Shown here piece by piece: positions 53,523 through 62,359 of a DNA stretch of 64,000 bases. The DNA is from Longibacter salinarum. Lineage in GTDB: Bacteria; Bacteroidota; Rhodothermia; Rhodothermales; Salinibacteraceae. The position numbers were made by a program, and so were the translations under genes. The number at the start of each line of letters is the position of its first letter. Position 1 is the stretch's first letter. The notes under the pieces are model-generated. The model saw only the letters and a program-made list of their open reading frames with translations. It ran no database searches and had not been told where the DNA came from. The stretch covers positions 124,001 to 188,000 of the forward strand of contig NZ_PDEQ01000001.1 in the NCBI RefSeq assembly GCF_002554795.1, read 5' to 3'.

Positions 53523-55685
53523 ATGCGCCACTTCGGGTCCACTCTGCTCCTCATCTGTGCCGCGACTCTCGCCCTCGTCGGCCTTTCGATGCCGACGGAC
53601 GCGTCCGCGCAGCCGATGGGAGCACAGACGAAGGTATCGTTTACGGCGTCGGCTGGCCCTAAGACCGCGGGTCCGGGTGAGCAGGTATCCGTCCATGTCG
53701 ATCTCACCATCGATGAGGGCTGGAAGATGTATGCCGTCGATTCTCCGCCTCCGAGCCGAGGTGTGAATCTGCACATCGACGACATACCCGACGGACTGTC
53801 GTGGTCTGGCGAGGTACTTCAGGATACGCCGCAGCGCGGCTACGACCCCAACTTCAAGAAGGAGGTCACCTACTTCCAGAACCGAGCGCACATCTGGGCG
53901 GATCTCGACGTGGAGCCTGGCGCCTCTCCCGGACCGCGCACCGTGACCGGGAAGGTCGAGTACATGATCTGCGATAAGGATATGTGCTACCCGCCGGTAC
54001 GAGAAGCCTTCGCCGTCGATGTCGTCGTCGACGAGGGGAGCGCTCCCGTAGCCGATGCCGGGGCAGATGCGGGCGATTCAGGTGCGTCCGCCGAAAGTGC
54101 TCCGGACGACGCTCCCGCTACAGCCTCCGACGGAGGCAGTGGAGACGATGGGGAGGATGCGGGCGACTCCGAGGCACAACGTGGAAGCGATGGAGGAACG
54201 GCGGCCCCGCCAACTGGGAACGATGGATCGGATAAGTCACGTCCTGGAAATGCGGCACCTGAGTCGCAGGAATCGGCGTCTGCAGCTCCTGCGTCTGCGC
54301 TGGACGAACTGAATGATGCTCGCTCGGATGGTCTCCTCGGATTTCTCTTGCTCGCGATTGGGGCGGGGGCCGCGGCGCTTTTGACCCCGTGCGTCTTCCC
54401 GATGATTCCGCTCACCGTCTCGTTTTTCACGAAGCACTCTGAGTCGCGGAGTGAGGCCGTCCGGATGGCGTCGCTCTACGGATTCGCCATCATCGCGACA
54501 TTCACAGGACTCGGCGTGGCCATGGCGATGATCCTCGGCGCGGCCGGGGCGCAGTCCATCGCTGCGAACCCGTGGGTCAACCTCTTCATCGGGTCGGTCT
54601 TCGTGATCTTTGCGCTGTCGCTTCTGGGGCTTTTTGAACTACGGTTGCCGAGCGGACTCGTTAACTACTTCAACCGTCGGGGCAACGAGCGGCAGGGCGT
54701 GGCCGGCGTTCTGTTCATGGGCCTCACGCTCACGCTCGTCTCGTTTAGCTGCACGGCACCGTTCGTCGGTGGACTCCTCGCAGCCACGTCGGGCGGCGAG
54801 TGGTTCTATCCCGTGGTCGGTATGCTCGCGTTCAGCGCGACCTTTGCCGTTCCATTTATCGGGTTCGCCATGTTCCCGCGGGCACTGGAGTCGCTGCCGC
54901 AGTCCGGGCAATGGATGAACGCGGTGAAGGTGACGCTCGGATTCGTCGAGCTGGCCGCTGCGCTGAAGTTTTTGTCGAACGCCGACCTCATCTGGGGGAC
55001 GCAGATCCTCTCGCGAACGCTGGCCATCGCGCTCACGATCGTCATTTTCTCGATGGCGGGCCTCTACCTGCTCGGTAAATTGCGGCTCAAGCACGAGGCG
55101 CCCACGGCGTCGATCGGGAGCCTGCGCCTGCTAGCCGCAACGGCCTTCTTTGGTTTGGCGCTGTTCATGCTCCCGGGCCTCTTCGGCGCACCTCTCGGTG
55201 CCGTCGACGCATACCTGCCGCCACGCCAGGCCTCCGATCCGAACCTCTTTGTTTCGGGCGATGCTCGCAGTTCGGAGAAAGGCAATAGCGAGTTCGAATG
55301 GCACACGGACGAGATCGAAGCAGCGTTCACGCAGGCGGCCGAGGTAGACAAGCCGGTATTCATAGACTTTACCGGTTACACCTGTACAAATTGCCGGGAT
55401 ATGGAGGCGAACGTCTTTCCGCAGGCCCCTGTCGCGGAGCAGTTTCGATCCGACTTTGTCCTGCTGCGGCTCTACACGGACGCGCCGCCAAAGGGGACTG
55501 AGTTCCAGCGCTATCAGCTGAAGCTCACGGGGACAACCGCCCTGCCAACCTACGCTATTGTCGATCCACAGGACCGGTCGCTCATCGAGAAGGACAGCGG
55601 TGTCTCGTCTGTAGAGGATTTTGCGGACTTTCTGCGGCAGGGAAGAGCAGAGTTTCAGGATCAGAGGTTGGCGGACGCCCGTTGA
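53523..55685 (+). CDS. dsbD: Thiol:disulfide interchange protein DsbD (cytochrome biogenesis type)
   Basis: 720 residues from ATG 53523 (signal peptide ending ASAQ). Domains: a periplasmic alpha domain with Cys pair in MICDKDMCYPP (about 150-160); an Asp/Ser/Gly/Ala-rich linker of about 100 residues (175-275); a membrane domain of eight helices with reactive cysteines in LLTPCVFPMIPLTVSFF and LVSFSCTAPFVGGLLAAT; and a C-terminal thioredoxin domain with CTNC in FTGYTCTNCRDMEANVF. It passes electrons from cytosolic thioredoxin to periplasmic thiols, needed for cytochrome c maturation, which fits the heme proteins nearby. The linker is far longer than in E. coli. Confidence 0.9.
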   Translation: MRHFGSTLLLICAATLALVGLSMPTDASAQPMGAQTKVSFTASAGPKTAGPGEQVSVHVDLTIDEGWKMYAVDSPPPSRGVNLHIDDIPDGLSWSGEVLQDTPQRGYDPNFKKEVTYFQNRAHIWADLDVEPGASPGPRTVTGKVEYMICDKDMCYPPVREAFAVDVVVDEGSAPVADAGADAGDSGASAESAPDDAPATASDGGSGDDGEDAGDSEAQRGSDGGTAAPPTGNDGSDKSRPGNAAPESQESASAAPASALDELNDARSDGLLGFLLLAIGAGAAALLTPCVFPMIPLTVSFFTKHSESRSEAVRMASLYGFAIIATFTGLGVAMAMILGAAGAQSIAANPWVNLFIGSVFVIFALSLLGLFELRLPSGLVNYFNRRGNERQGVAGVLFMGLTLTLVSFSCTAPFVGGLLAATSGGEWFYPVVGMLAFSATFAVPFIGFAMFPRALESLPQSGQWMNAVKVTLGFVELAAALKFLSNADLIWGTQILSRTLAIALTIVIFSMAGLYLLGKLRLKHEAPTASIGSLRLLAATAFFGLALFMLPGLFGAPLGAVDAYLPPRQASDPNLFVSGDARSSEKGNSEFEWHTDEIEAAFTQAAEVDKPVFIDFTGYTCTNCRDMEANVFPQAPVAEQFRSDFVLLRLYTDAPPKGTEFQRYQLKLTGTTALPTYAIVDPQDRSLIEKDSGVSSVEDFADFLRQGRAEFQDQRLADAR

Positions 55686-55724
55686 GAAGGCGTTCTTATC
55701 TTTCCGTTCTGAGCCGCCCCCTTC

Positions 55725-58517
55725 ATGGCCGACCACCCGGGTCCCGCCGTCTTTCGGTACGCACACGATTGCTTTCGTGCGGACCACCGCCGAACCACAC
55801 TCTGGGATCTCTTTCACGCCCGTGTTCGCCGGAAATATATCTTCGAGGGGGAGGAGGATGTGATGAACGGTGAACTGCCTCACGCCGTCGTCGACCGGGG
55901 TTGGGGGGAGGAGACGCGCTCAGAGGCCCGGATGTACGACGCGGAAACAGTACTTGTGATGGGGTCGCTGTTCGTCACCGGGCAAACCGTGGTGAATGGA
56001 CACGACATGACGCTCTGTTCGCCCCTGATCATCGTCCCGGCGAATCTGGTTGAGCGTGACGGCTTCCTGTTTGCTCGACCGGACCGGCGAAGGCGTCGAA
56101 TCAATCACGTGCTGCTGCAACAGATCGGTCGCAAACGTCTGACGGATGAGGCTGTCGATGCTGTGATCGGTCGTTTGCAGGCGACGCTCTCGGGTCAGCC
56201 GATTACAGGCGAAATTGCCAGTCAGCTTGCCGAAGAACTGGAGGCGGGTGTCGGCGTGGACGTCTCACCACTTGCGGCGTATCCCGCACGCGCAAGCGAG
56301 AAGGTGCTCCGCCGCCACCGCAGGGAGACGAAGAGCGGGATCTTTCGTTGCGTCCCCGCGACGGCTGTAGCCCTTATCAACCGATCGGTATCGACGCGCG
56401 GGATCCTGCATGAGCTGAACGAGATTGCCGGATCTTCGAAGACGAGTGCACCGCTCCGTACGCTCTTTTCAGATGCAAATGACGCACAGGGCGACCCGGC
56501 GCCCGGTCACGCCGACGTCCCCGCCGTACTGAGCAAGGCTCAGCACAACGTACTGAAGCGAGCACGCACACAGCCCCTGTCGATGGCGATTGGGCCGCCG
56601 GGAACGGGCAAGTCATTCACGATCGCTGCCGTGGCGGTCGAGCACGCGATTCGAGGGTCCACCGTTCTGGTTGCCTGCAAGAAAGATCACGCCGTCGATG
56701 TCGTCGCCGACATCGTGGACCGTCAGTTCGGGCTCGGGCAGTGCATCGTCCGGGCGGGTCGGCAGGACTATCTTCGCGATCTAAAACGGTATCTCGAACA
56801 GGTGTTGTCCGGCGTTCACACGGCCGATGCCCCATCGGCGAAGCGTCTTCGCGCCGTAGAGCGTCGTGTGGAGGAGATTCGGATTCGGGTATCTCGTTTA
56901 GAAAAATCTCTCGAAGCGGATCTTGACCGGCATACCGACTGGGGGAGGATTCTCGCTGCGGGTGATCCTGGCCTGTGGAGCCGGCTCCGGCAGCGATGGA
57001 TTGCCTGGAGAGTCGAACGGGGCACGGCACTCCCGGAACGAGCGGGACGCCTGTCGGAGTTGCGCTCGCAACAGCTTCGAGCGACGCGCGACCTCGTTCG
57101 GAGGAAGCATCAGTTCAATCTCGCGCAACTTCTCGACGATCACCGAGGCGACCTCAAGCAGTTCCTGAGTGCCATCCGAGCACGCAACAGCGGTACGCAG
57201 CTCCAGCGCATGCAGCAACTGCATCTGCCGGCTGTTCTACACGCGCTTCCGATCTGGCTCGTGAAAATGTCCGACGTATCCGACATTCTTCCGCTTGTTC
57301 GGGAGTGCTTTGACCTCGCCATCATTGACGAAGCATCGCAGTGCGACGTGCCGAGCGCGATTCCCGTTCTGCACCGTGCACGCAGAGCGCTGATCACCGG
57401 TGATCCGCGCCAGCTGCGCCACATCTCATTCCTCTCGACGGATCGGCAGCAAGAGATTCGACGAAAGCACAAGGCGGGAGAGAATCCCAATCGCCCTCTT
57501 TTCGACTATCGAAACCACAGCCTTCTCGACGTCGTCAGCGACGCGCTCGAATCACAGCGGGACGTTTCGTTTCTGGATGAGCATTTCCGGAGTGTCCCAC
57601 CCATCATCGAGTTTAGCAACGAACGGTTCTACGGCGGAGCCCTTCGCATCATGACAGAGAAACCGGATGCGCATCGTCCCGAGGCTCTTCGCCTCGTCCA
57701 GACGGGCGGGACGCGAGACGCCCGTGGGGTCAACCAGGCCGAGGTTACTGCTATCGTCGATGACGTGGAGACCCTCGTGGAATCACAGGCGAGTCAACCC
57801 ACGCCGACGAGTATCGGCATCCTGTCACCGTTTCGTGCGCAGGTGGATGCCCTGCGCGAGGCCATCCGGTCACGGTTTACGGTGGACGTGATCGATCGGC
57901 ATGACATTCTCGTGGGAACGGCCCACACGTTCCAGGGAGAGGAGCGAGAGTCCATGTTTTTGTCCTGGTGCGTGGATGGCAGCGGCAATGGAACTGCGCG
58001 CCGGTTCGCGGAGCGGCCAGACGTGTTCAACGTTAGCGTCACGCGGGCACGAAGCCGGCAATGGTCATACGCATCCGTCGATCTCGATGCGCTGGGCGTA
58101 GATGACCTGCTCGGAGCATATTTGCGCTATGTGGATCGCTACGCTGGAGCGGTGTCAATACCCCGTGTGGATGCGCATGATCGGTTTGCCGAAGACGTCG
58201 CAGCGCAGTTGCGGGAGGAGGGCTATCGTGTGTGGGTCGGTTTGTCGATTGCCGGTCAGACCGTGGATATTGTGGTCGAGACCCGCGGTCAGTACGCCGG
58301 CATCGATCTGATTGGGTATCCCGGCTCGTTCAGTGACGCGATTCCGCTGGAGCGATACCGAATGTTCGGGCGCGCCGAGTTGACGGTCGTGCCGCTGTCG
58401 TACCCGGACTGGACGACCGATCGTGCGGCGTGTATCGAAGAACTCCTCACCACGTTGCCATCTCCTCACGAATCCGCGAGCGAAAAACAGGAACCTGCCG
58501 TTCGGCAGTCACTGTGA
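55725..58517 (+). CDS. SF1 (UPF1/DNA2-like) helicase with degenerate nuclease-like C-terminus
   Basis: 930 residues. Walker A GPPGTGKSFT (about 289-298), DEAS in AIIDEASQCDVPSA (about 533), GDPRQLRHISF (about 558), EHFRSVPPIIEFSN, and the late motif NVSVTRARSRQW. The order is that of UPF1/DNA2-type helicases. The last 100 residues (FAEDVAAQLREEGYRVWVGL, VDIVVETRGQYAGIDLIGYP) resemble a restriction-endonuclease-like fold of the Vsr/DUF559 kind, but the second acid and Lys of PD-(D/E)xK are not seen, so it may be inactive. A role in defence, repair or RNA handling cannot be decided. ATG 55725; it ends 52 bases before the hydrolase. Confidence 0.75.
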   Translation: MADHPGPAVFRYAHDCFRADHRRTTLWDLFHARVRRKYIFEGEEDVMNGELPHAVVDRGWGEETRSEARMYDAETVLVMGSLFVTGQTVVNGHDMTLCSPLIIVPANLVERDGFLFARPDRRRRRINHVLLQQIGRKRLTDEAVDAVIGRLQATLSGQPITGEIASQLAEELEAGVGVDVSPLAAYPARASEKVLRRHRRETKSGIFRCVPATAVALINRSVSTRGILHELNEIAGSSKTSAPLRTLFSDANDAQGDPAPGHADVPAVLSKAQHNVLKRARTQPLSMAIGPPGTGKSFTIAAVAVEHAIRGSTVLVACKKDHAVDVVADIVDRQFGLGQCIVRAGRQDYLRDLKRYLEQVLSGVHTADAPSAKRLRAVERRVEEIRIRVSRLEKSLEADLDRHTDWGRILAAGDPGLWSRLRQRWIAWRVERGTALPERAGRLSELRSQQLRATRDLVRRKHQFNLAQLLDDHRGDLKQFLSAIRARNSGTQLQRMQQLHLPAVLHALPIWLVKMSDVSDILPLVRECFDLAIIDEASQCDVPSAIPVLHRARRALITGDPRQLRHISFLSTDRQQEIRRKHKAGENPNRPLFDYRNHSLLDVVSDALESQRDVSFLDEHFRSVPPIIEFSNERFYGGALRIMTEKPDAHRPEALRLVQTGGTRDARGVNQAEVTAIVDDVETLVESQASQPTPTSIGILSPFRAQVDALREAIRSRFTVDVIDRHDILVGTAHTFQGEERESMFLSWCVDGSGNGTARRFAERPDVFNVSVTRARSRQWSYASVDLDALGVDDLLGAYLRYVDRYAGAVSIPRVDAHDRFAEDVAAQLREEGYRVWVGLSIAGQTVDIVVETRGQYAGIDLIGYPGSFSDAIPLERYRMFGRAELTVVPLSYPDWTTDRAACIEELLTTLPSPHESASEKQEPAVRQSL

Positions 58518-58569
58518 ACCGGGCGCGATCGTTGCGAACGCATCCGACCTCATCATACACGATCCGACC

Positions 58570-59424
58570 ATGTCAACTGAGCTCCGAGAGGCCTCTTTTT
58601 CGACCGAAAACGTGCACGGCGACGTTGTGCACGGCGATCTTCGATGGCTGGAGGATGGACGCGTAAAACCGGTCGTCATCTTCTGTCACGGCTTTAAGGG
58701 CTTCAAGGATTGGGGCCCGTTTCCAGAGTGGGGACGCGAGCTCGCCCGCTCGGGATTTGTGGCTGTCCATTTCAACTTTAGCTACAACGGCGTCACGCCG
58801 GAGCATCCGACCGAGTTCGTCGACCTCGACGCGTTTGCGGACAACACCTACACGCGCGAACTCGATGACGTGGCAGCGGTGACCGATTACATCGTTGATG
58901 GAGCGGATGGTATCGCGCCCATCGACGTTGAGCGTATCGGGCTGATGGGGCATTCGCGCGGTGGGGGCATCGCGATCCTGCACGCGGAGCGAAGCGAGGT
59001 GATCAAGTCGCTCGTGACGTGGTCGGCCGTCGATACGTTCTTTGGTCGGTTCGGGCGCGAACGTATCCGCGACTGGAAGGAGCAGGGGTATACCGAGGTC
59101 AGGAATAGTCGCACGGGGCAGACCATGCGCCTGAACAAAGTTCTGTACGATGATACCGAGGCCCATCGAGACCTGCTCGACATCACGAGTGCCGCGGGTC
59201 GCGTGGACATTCCCTGGATGATTGTTCACGCTACAGATGATGAATCCGTCGACGTTGCAGCTGCCCGCCGCCTTGCCGACGCGCAGCCGGAGGCGATTTT
59301 TCTCGAAGCATCCGGCGGTCACACGTTTGGAGGGGCGCATCCCCATGAAAACGACGTTCCTGCGACGTTGCGGGAGGTGTGGAACGCGACGCTTTCGCAT
59401 TTCAACCAGACGCTCATGCTTTGA
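58570..59424 (+). CDS. Alpha/beta hydrolase (dienelactone hydrolase/acyl-esterase-like)
   Basis: 284 residues from ATG 58570. Core motifs: VVIFCHGFKGFKDWGPF (oxyanion region), the nucleophile elbow in LMGHSRGGGIAIL, an acid in MIVHATDDESVDVAA, and the catalytic His in GGHTFGGAHPH. The fold is sure; the substrate is not. The ATG gives a normal start for this family, and the longer upstream frame overlaps the helicase gene out of register. Confidence 0.8.
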   Translation: MSTELREASFSTENVHGDVVHGDLRWLEDGRVKPVVIFCHGFKGFKDWGPFPEWGRELARSGFVAVHFNFSYNGVTPEHPTEFVDLDAFADNTYTRELDDVAAVTDYIVDGADGIAPIDVERIGLMGHSRGGGIAILHAERSEVIKSLVTWSAVDTFFGRFGRERIRDWKEQGYTEVRNSRTGQTMRLNKVLYDDTEAHRDLLDITSAAGRVDIPWMIVHATDDESVDVAAARRLADAQPEAIFLEASGGHTFGGAHPHENDVPATLREVWNATLSHFNQTLML

Positions 59425-59606
59425 TGTATGTCACGCTCGAGGGAATTGTGCTCCCTGTGTAGATTGCATTAAGCAAAGCGCTCCCGGACCGCTGAGGCGG
59501 GACCTGGGGGAGGAAGACAGGGTTGGAGCGCGCAACTCGGCCCGGGTTGGATCGCATATCGAACCGGGTTCTCTGCAACAGAACGCGGCGGCGACGTCGC
59601 ATCTGA

Positions 59607-60068
59607 ATGGATACACTTCGTCCTTTGACTCCAGCTACCAAACGCATCGCTCTGGTGGCTCATGATCACAAGAAAAAGGACCTGCTCGAATGGGCACGAT
59701 TTAATCGGGACGGCCTGGCCGAGCATCAGTTGGTCGCAACCGGCACTACCGGCCGCATTCTTGAAGAAGAGCTCGATATCCCCGTCCACCGACTTCAGAG
59801 TGGGCCGCTCGGAGGGGATCAGCAGCTTGGCGCCATGATCGCGAATGGCGACATCGACGTATTGATTTTCTTCTGGGATCCTCTCGAACCGATGCCACAC
59901 GATCCGGACGTGAAGGCCCTCCTTCGCATTGCCGTCGTCTGGAATATTCCGATCGCCTGTAACCGGGCGTCGGCAGATTACCTGTTCTCTTCGCCGCTGG
60001 TGGAGGCGACGTACGACCGACGCGTACCGGATTTCACGGAGCACAGTGAACGGTCGGTCGCTGCCTAG
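59607..60068 (+). CDS. mgsA: Methylglyoxal synthase
   Basis: 153 residues, normal size. Converts dihydroxyacetone phosphate to methylglyoxal and phosphate (EC 4.2.3.3). Motifs present: RIALVAHDHKKKDLLEWARF, VATGTTG, HRLQSGPLGGDQQLGAMI, VLIFFWDPLEPMPHDPDVKA (catalytic Asp), and VVWNIPIACNRASADYLFSS. It lets cells drop phosphate-sugar stress when phosphate is low. A good terminator follows. Confidence 0.95.
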   Translation: MDTLRPLTPATKRIALVAHDHKKKDLLEWARFNRDGLAEHQLVATGTTGRILEEELDIPVHRLQSGPLGGDQQLGAMIANGDIDVLIFFWDPLEPMPHDPDVKALLRIAVVWNIPIACNRASADYLFSSPLVEATYDRRVPDFTEHSERSVAA

Positions 60069-60097
60069 CTGTCCGTTCATAACATTTCGGCCTGGTG

Positions 60098-60140
60098 AAC
60101 CGGCAGGATCTGCTAGCGCGGGGCCTGCCGGTTTTTTTGG
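60098..60140 (+). terminator. Terminator after mgsA
   Basis: AACCGGCAGG (60098-60107) and CCTGCCGGTT (60124-60133) form a 10-bp stem followed by a run of T to 60138. Confidence 0.88.
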
Positions 60141-60247
60141 CCAAGAACGTCCCAATTGATGGCGGGCTACATCTGATCTTCGCACCGGGTAGCATCAAAA
60201 AGGGGACTGCTGGTTGCAATCGTCGCCATCGTCGCTGTACATTCGCA

Positions 60248-60339
60248 GTGCGAAGCTAGGGGTGCCGCCCGTCGAACCGGGCGGCTGAGAAAGACCCTTG
60301 GAACCTGATCCGGTTCGTACCGGCGAAGGAAAGCTTCAC
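60248..60339 (+). promoter_or_regulatory. TPP riboswitch (THI box)
   Basis: The conserved core is present: GGGGTGCC near the start, GGCTGAGAAAGACCC in the middle, ACCTGATCCGGTTCGTACC and GGCGAAGGAAAGC. The outer stem pairs GTGCGAAGCT (60248-60257) with AGCTTCAC (60332-60339). It lies 132 bases before tenA, so thiamine diphosphate should lower its expression. The mechanism (transcription or translation) is not evident. Confidence 0.93.
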
Positions 60340-60471
60340 TCCGGTCTTCTTGATGGCTCGTGACGTCGATCCACGAAAGGATGCGCTTGCATCCGCGTGT
60401 TCACGTATCCAGCACGACCTGACTCCCCGGCTTCGCGTCATTCGATCCTTTCTGACGCAATCTCTAGCCTT

Positions 60472-61185
60472 ATGGAGTCGCCCACACTGACCGAAAACCG
60501 TCCCTACACCGTTCCGCCGTTTGCGAAGGAATGCCTGGAGGCGGCCGGTGAGGCCTGGCATGCCGCCCACGACCACGCATTTGTCCAGGCCCTGGCCGAC
60601 GGCTCGCTCGACAGCGACCGTTTCCGGTTTTACCAGATGCAGGATGCCCGGTATCTCGAGGCCTTTGCCGATGCCACGTCCATCATCTCGACGCGCTGCA
60701 CAGATCCCGACGACAAGCTGTGGTTCATCGAGGCCGCGCAGATGGCCGTGGTTGTCGAACAGGAACTGCATGCCGGATACGGTGAGGAACTCGGCTACGA
60801 CGCAGACGATGTCGCTCAGCTTGAGCTCACCCCGAACAATCGCGCCTACCAGAACCATATGATCGCCTCGGCCCACACCGGGTCGCTCGTAGAGGCCGTG
60901 GCTGCGATTACGCCCTGCCCGTGGCTATACGTTGACCTGGGTCAGCAGCTTGAGGCGGAGATGGGAGAGGTGCCAGAAAGCCACCCGTACGCTGAATGGC
61001 TGGAAATGTATCGCGATCCAGCGTTCAACGAGTACATGGATCATCTGCTTGAGCGCTTGCACCGCTTCGCCGTCGCGGCAGATCCGGCTGCCCGTGAACG
61101 AGCGAAAGAACTCTTTGTCCTGAGCGTTCGCTACGAGTGGATGTTCTGGGATCAGTCCTGGACGAAGCAGGAATGGCCCGTGTAG
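60472..61185 (+). CDS. tenA: TenA aminopyrimidine aminohydrolase
   Basis: 237 residues from ATG 60472. TenA hydrolyses 4-amino-5-aminomethyl-2-methylpyrimidine (and thiamine) so that the pyrimidine can be salvaged (EC 3.5.99.2). The catalytic Cys is in AAITPCPWLYVDLG, and RFRFYQMQDARYLEAFADAT and VRYEWMFWDQSW are typical substrate-site segments. It is the first gene behind a TPP riboswitch, yet no other thiamine gene follows; the downstream hairpin at 61212 isolates it. So salvage is controlled alone here. Confidence 0.92.
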   Translation: MESPTLTENRPYTVPPFAKECLEAAGEAWHAAHDHAFVQALADGSLDSDRFRFYQMQDARYLEAFADATSIISTRCTDPDDKLWFIEAAQMAVVVEQELHAGYGEELGYDADDVAQLELTPNNRAYQNHMIASAHTGSLVEAVAAITPCPWLYVDLGQQLEAEMGEVPESHPYAEWLEMYRDPAFNEYMDHLLERLHRFAVAADPAARERAKELFVLSVRYEWMFWDQSWTKQEWPV

Positions 61186-61211
61186 GATGATGGTCAGAAA
61201 ATAGATGGACG

Positions 61212-61250
61212 AGCGGCGTCGCTGGGGATGAATCAGGCGACGCCGCTTTC
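61212..61250 (+). terminator. Terminator after tenA
   Basis: AGCGGCGTCGC (61212-61222) pairs perfectly with GCGACGCCGCT (61237-61247), followed by TTTC. Confidence 0.75.
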
Positions 61251-61528
61251 GTATGCGGACGCGGGTTAAGTACACCGGATTCGTAGCCAGACAGCTCCAT
61301 TCGGGGGAGAAAACATCCAAGTAGCATGAAGCCTGCGCGGAAGTTACAGCACGACTGGAACGTGCGCGACGTAACTCGTACGTTTCATACGGTGCAAGCG
61401 ACTATACGTGATAACCTGCATCCCCACAGCGTCTTTTTTCGCTATACCGTCCGGTGCCATTACCGGGAGCACACTCCTGACGCGGCTCTCCGCTCCGGTC
61501 GAAAGACATTTACCTTGCTCCTCCCCTC
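61251..61528. other. Remainder of the 343-bp tenA-acyltransferase gap
   Basis: No gene or further hairpin is seen. It presumably contains the promoter of the acyltransferase pair. Confidence 0.4.
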
Positions 61529-62323
61529 ATGGCCTCCTCTGATACGACGTCTTATCCGGTATTCGAAGATCTGATTCCGGATGTCGATTCCACAGCCGAT
61601 CACTATGAGATAGCCTTTGCGCGAAGCGAGGAGGATCTGGTCGAAGTCCAGCGTCTTCGCTTTGACGTGTTCAATGTTGAGCTGGACGAAGGACTGGAAG
61701 AGTCGTTCGAAAGCGGACGCGATATCGACGCGTTCGACAACACCTGTCATCACCTCCTGGTGCGAGATCAGACCGACGGTGCGATCGTTGGCACCTACCG
61801 CATGCAGACGTATGAGATGGCACACTCCGGTCTCGGCTTTTACTCGTCAACGGAGTTTGACCTTTCCGAGTGGCCGGAATCCGTTACGCACAACGCGGTC
61901 GAGCTCGGTCGCGCCTGTATAGCGAAAGAGCATCGGTCGCTGCCCGTTCTCAACCTGCTCTGGAGAGGGCTCGGATCTTATCTCCGGCATTCTGGCTGCC
62001 GCTACCTCTTCGGCTGCTCGTCTCTAACAAGCCAGGATCCGCGGGAAGGGATCGCCATGCTCAAGTATTTTCAGGAGAAGGGGATGATGCATCCCGAGCT
62101 CCACGTCACGCCGCAGCCTGGCTACGAATGCAAGGTCGAAGGCGAGGTTGCAACCGCAACGGCCAGCGATGTCCCACGTCTCATGCGCGTCTACATCAGT
62201 ACGGGTGCTCGCATGTGTGGGCCGCCTGCGATCGACCGTGAATTTGGTACCATCGACTTTCTGACATTCTACGATATCAAAAACCTTGAGCCGAGTGCCG
62301 CCCGGTTCTTCGGATATCGCTAG
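61529..62323 (+). CDS. OlsB-like N-acyltransferase (GNAT fold)
   Basis: 264 residues. YEIAFARSEEDLVEVQRLRF DVF (written in two parts), RDIDAFDNTCHHLLVRDQ, ELGRACIAKEHRSLPVLNLL and FGCSSLTSQDPREGIAMLKY match the hemolysin-type acyl-ACP N-acyltransferases that make lyso-ornithine lipid (OlsB). The paired PlsC-like gene begins 37 bases later, as in ols gene pairs. Substrate assignment is inferred from the pairing. Confidence 0.75.
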   Translation: MASSDTTSYPVFEDLIPDVDSTADHYEIAFARSEEDLVEVQRLRFDVFNVELDEGLEESFESGRDIDAFDNTCHHLLVRDQTDGAIVGTYRMQTYEMAHSGLGFYSSTEFDLSEWPESVTHNAVELGRACIAKEHRSLPVLNLLWRGLGSYLRHSGCRYLFGCSSLTSQDPREGIAMLKYFQEKGMMHPELHVTPQPGYECKVEGEVATATASDVPRLMRVYISTGARMCGPPAIDREFGTIDFLTFYDIKNLEPSAARFFGYR

Positions 62324-62359
62324 TCGGACCTGCGTTTTTCCTGGCCCCATCGGTTAATC

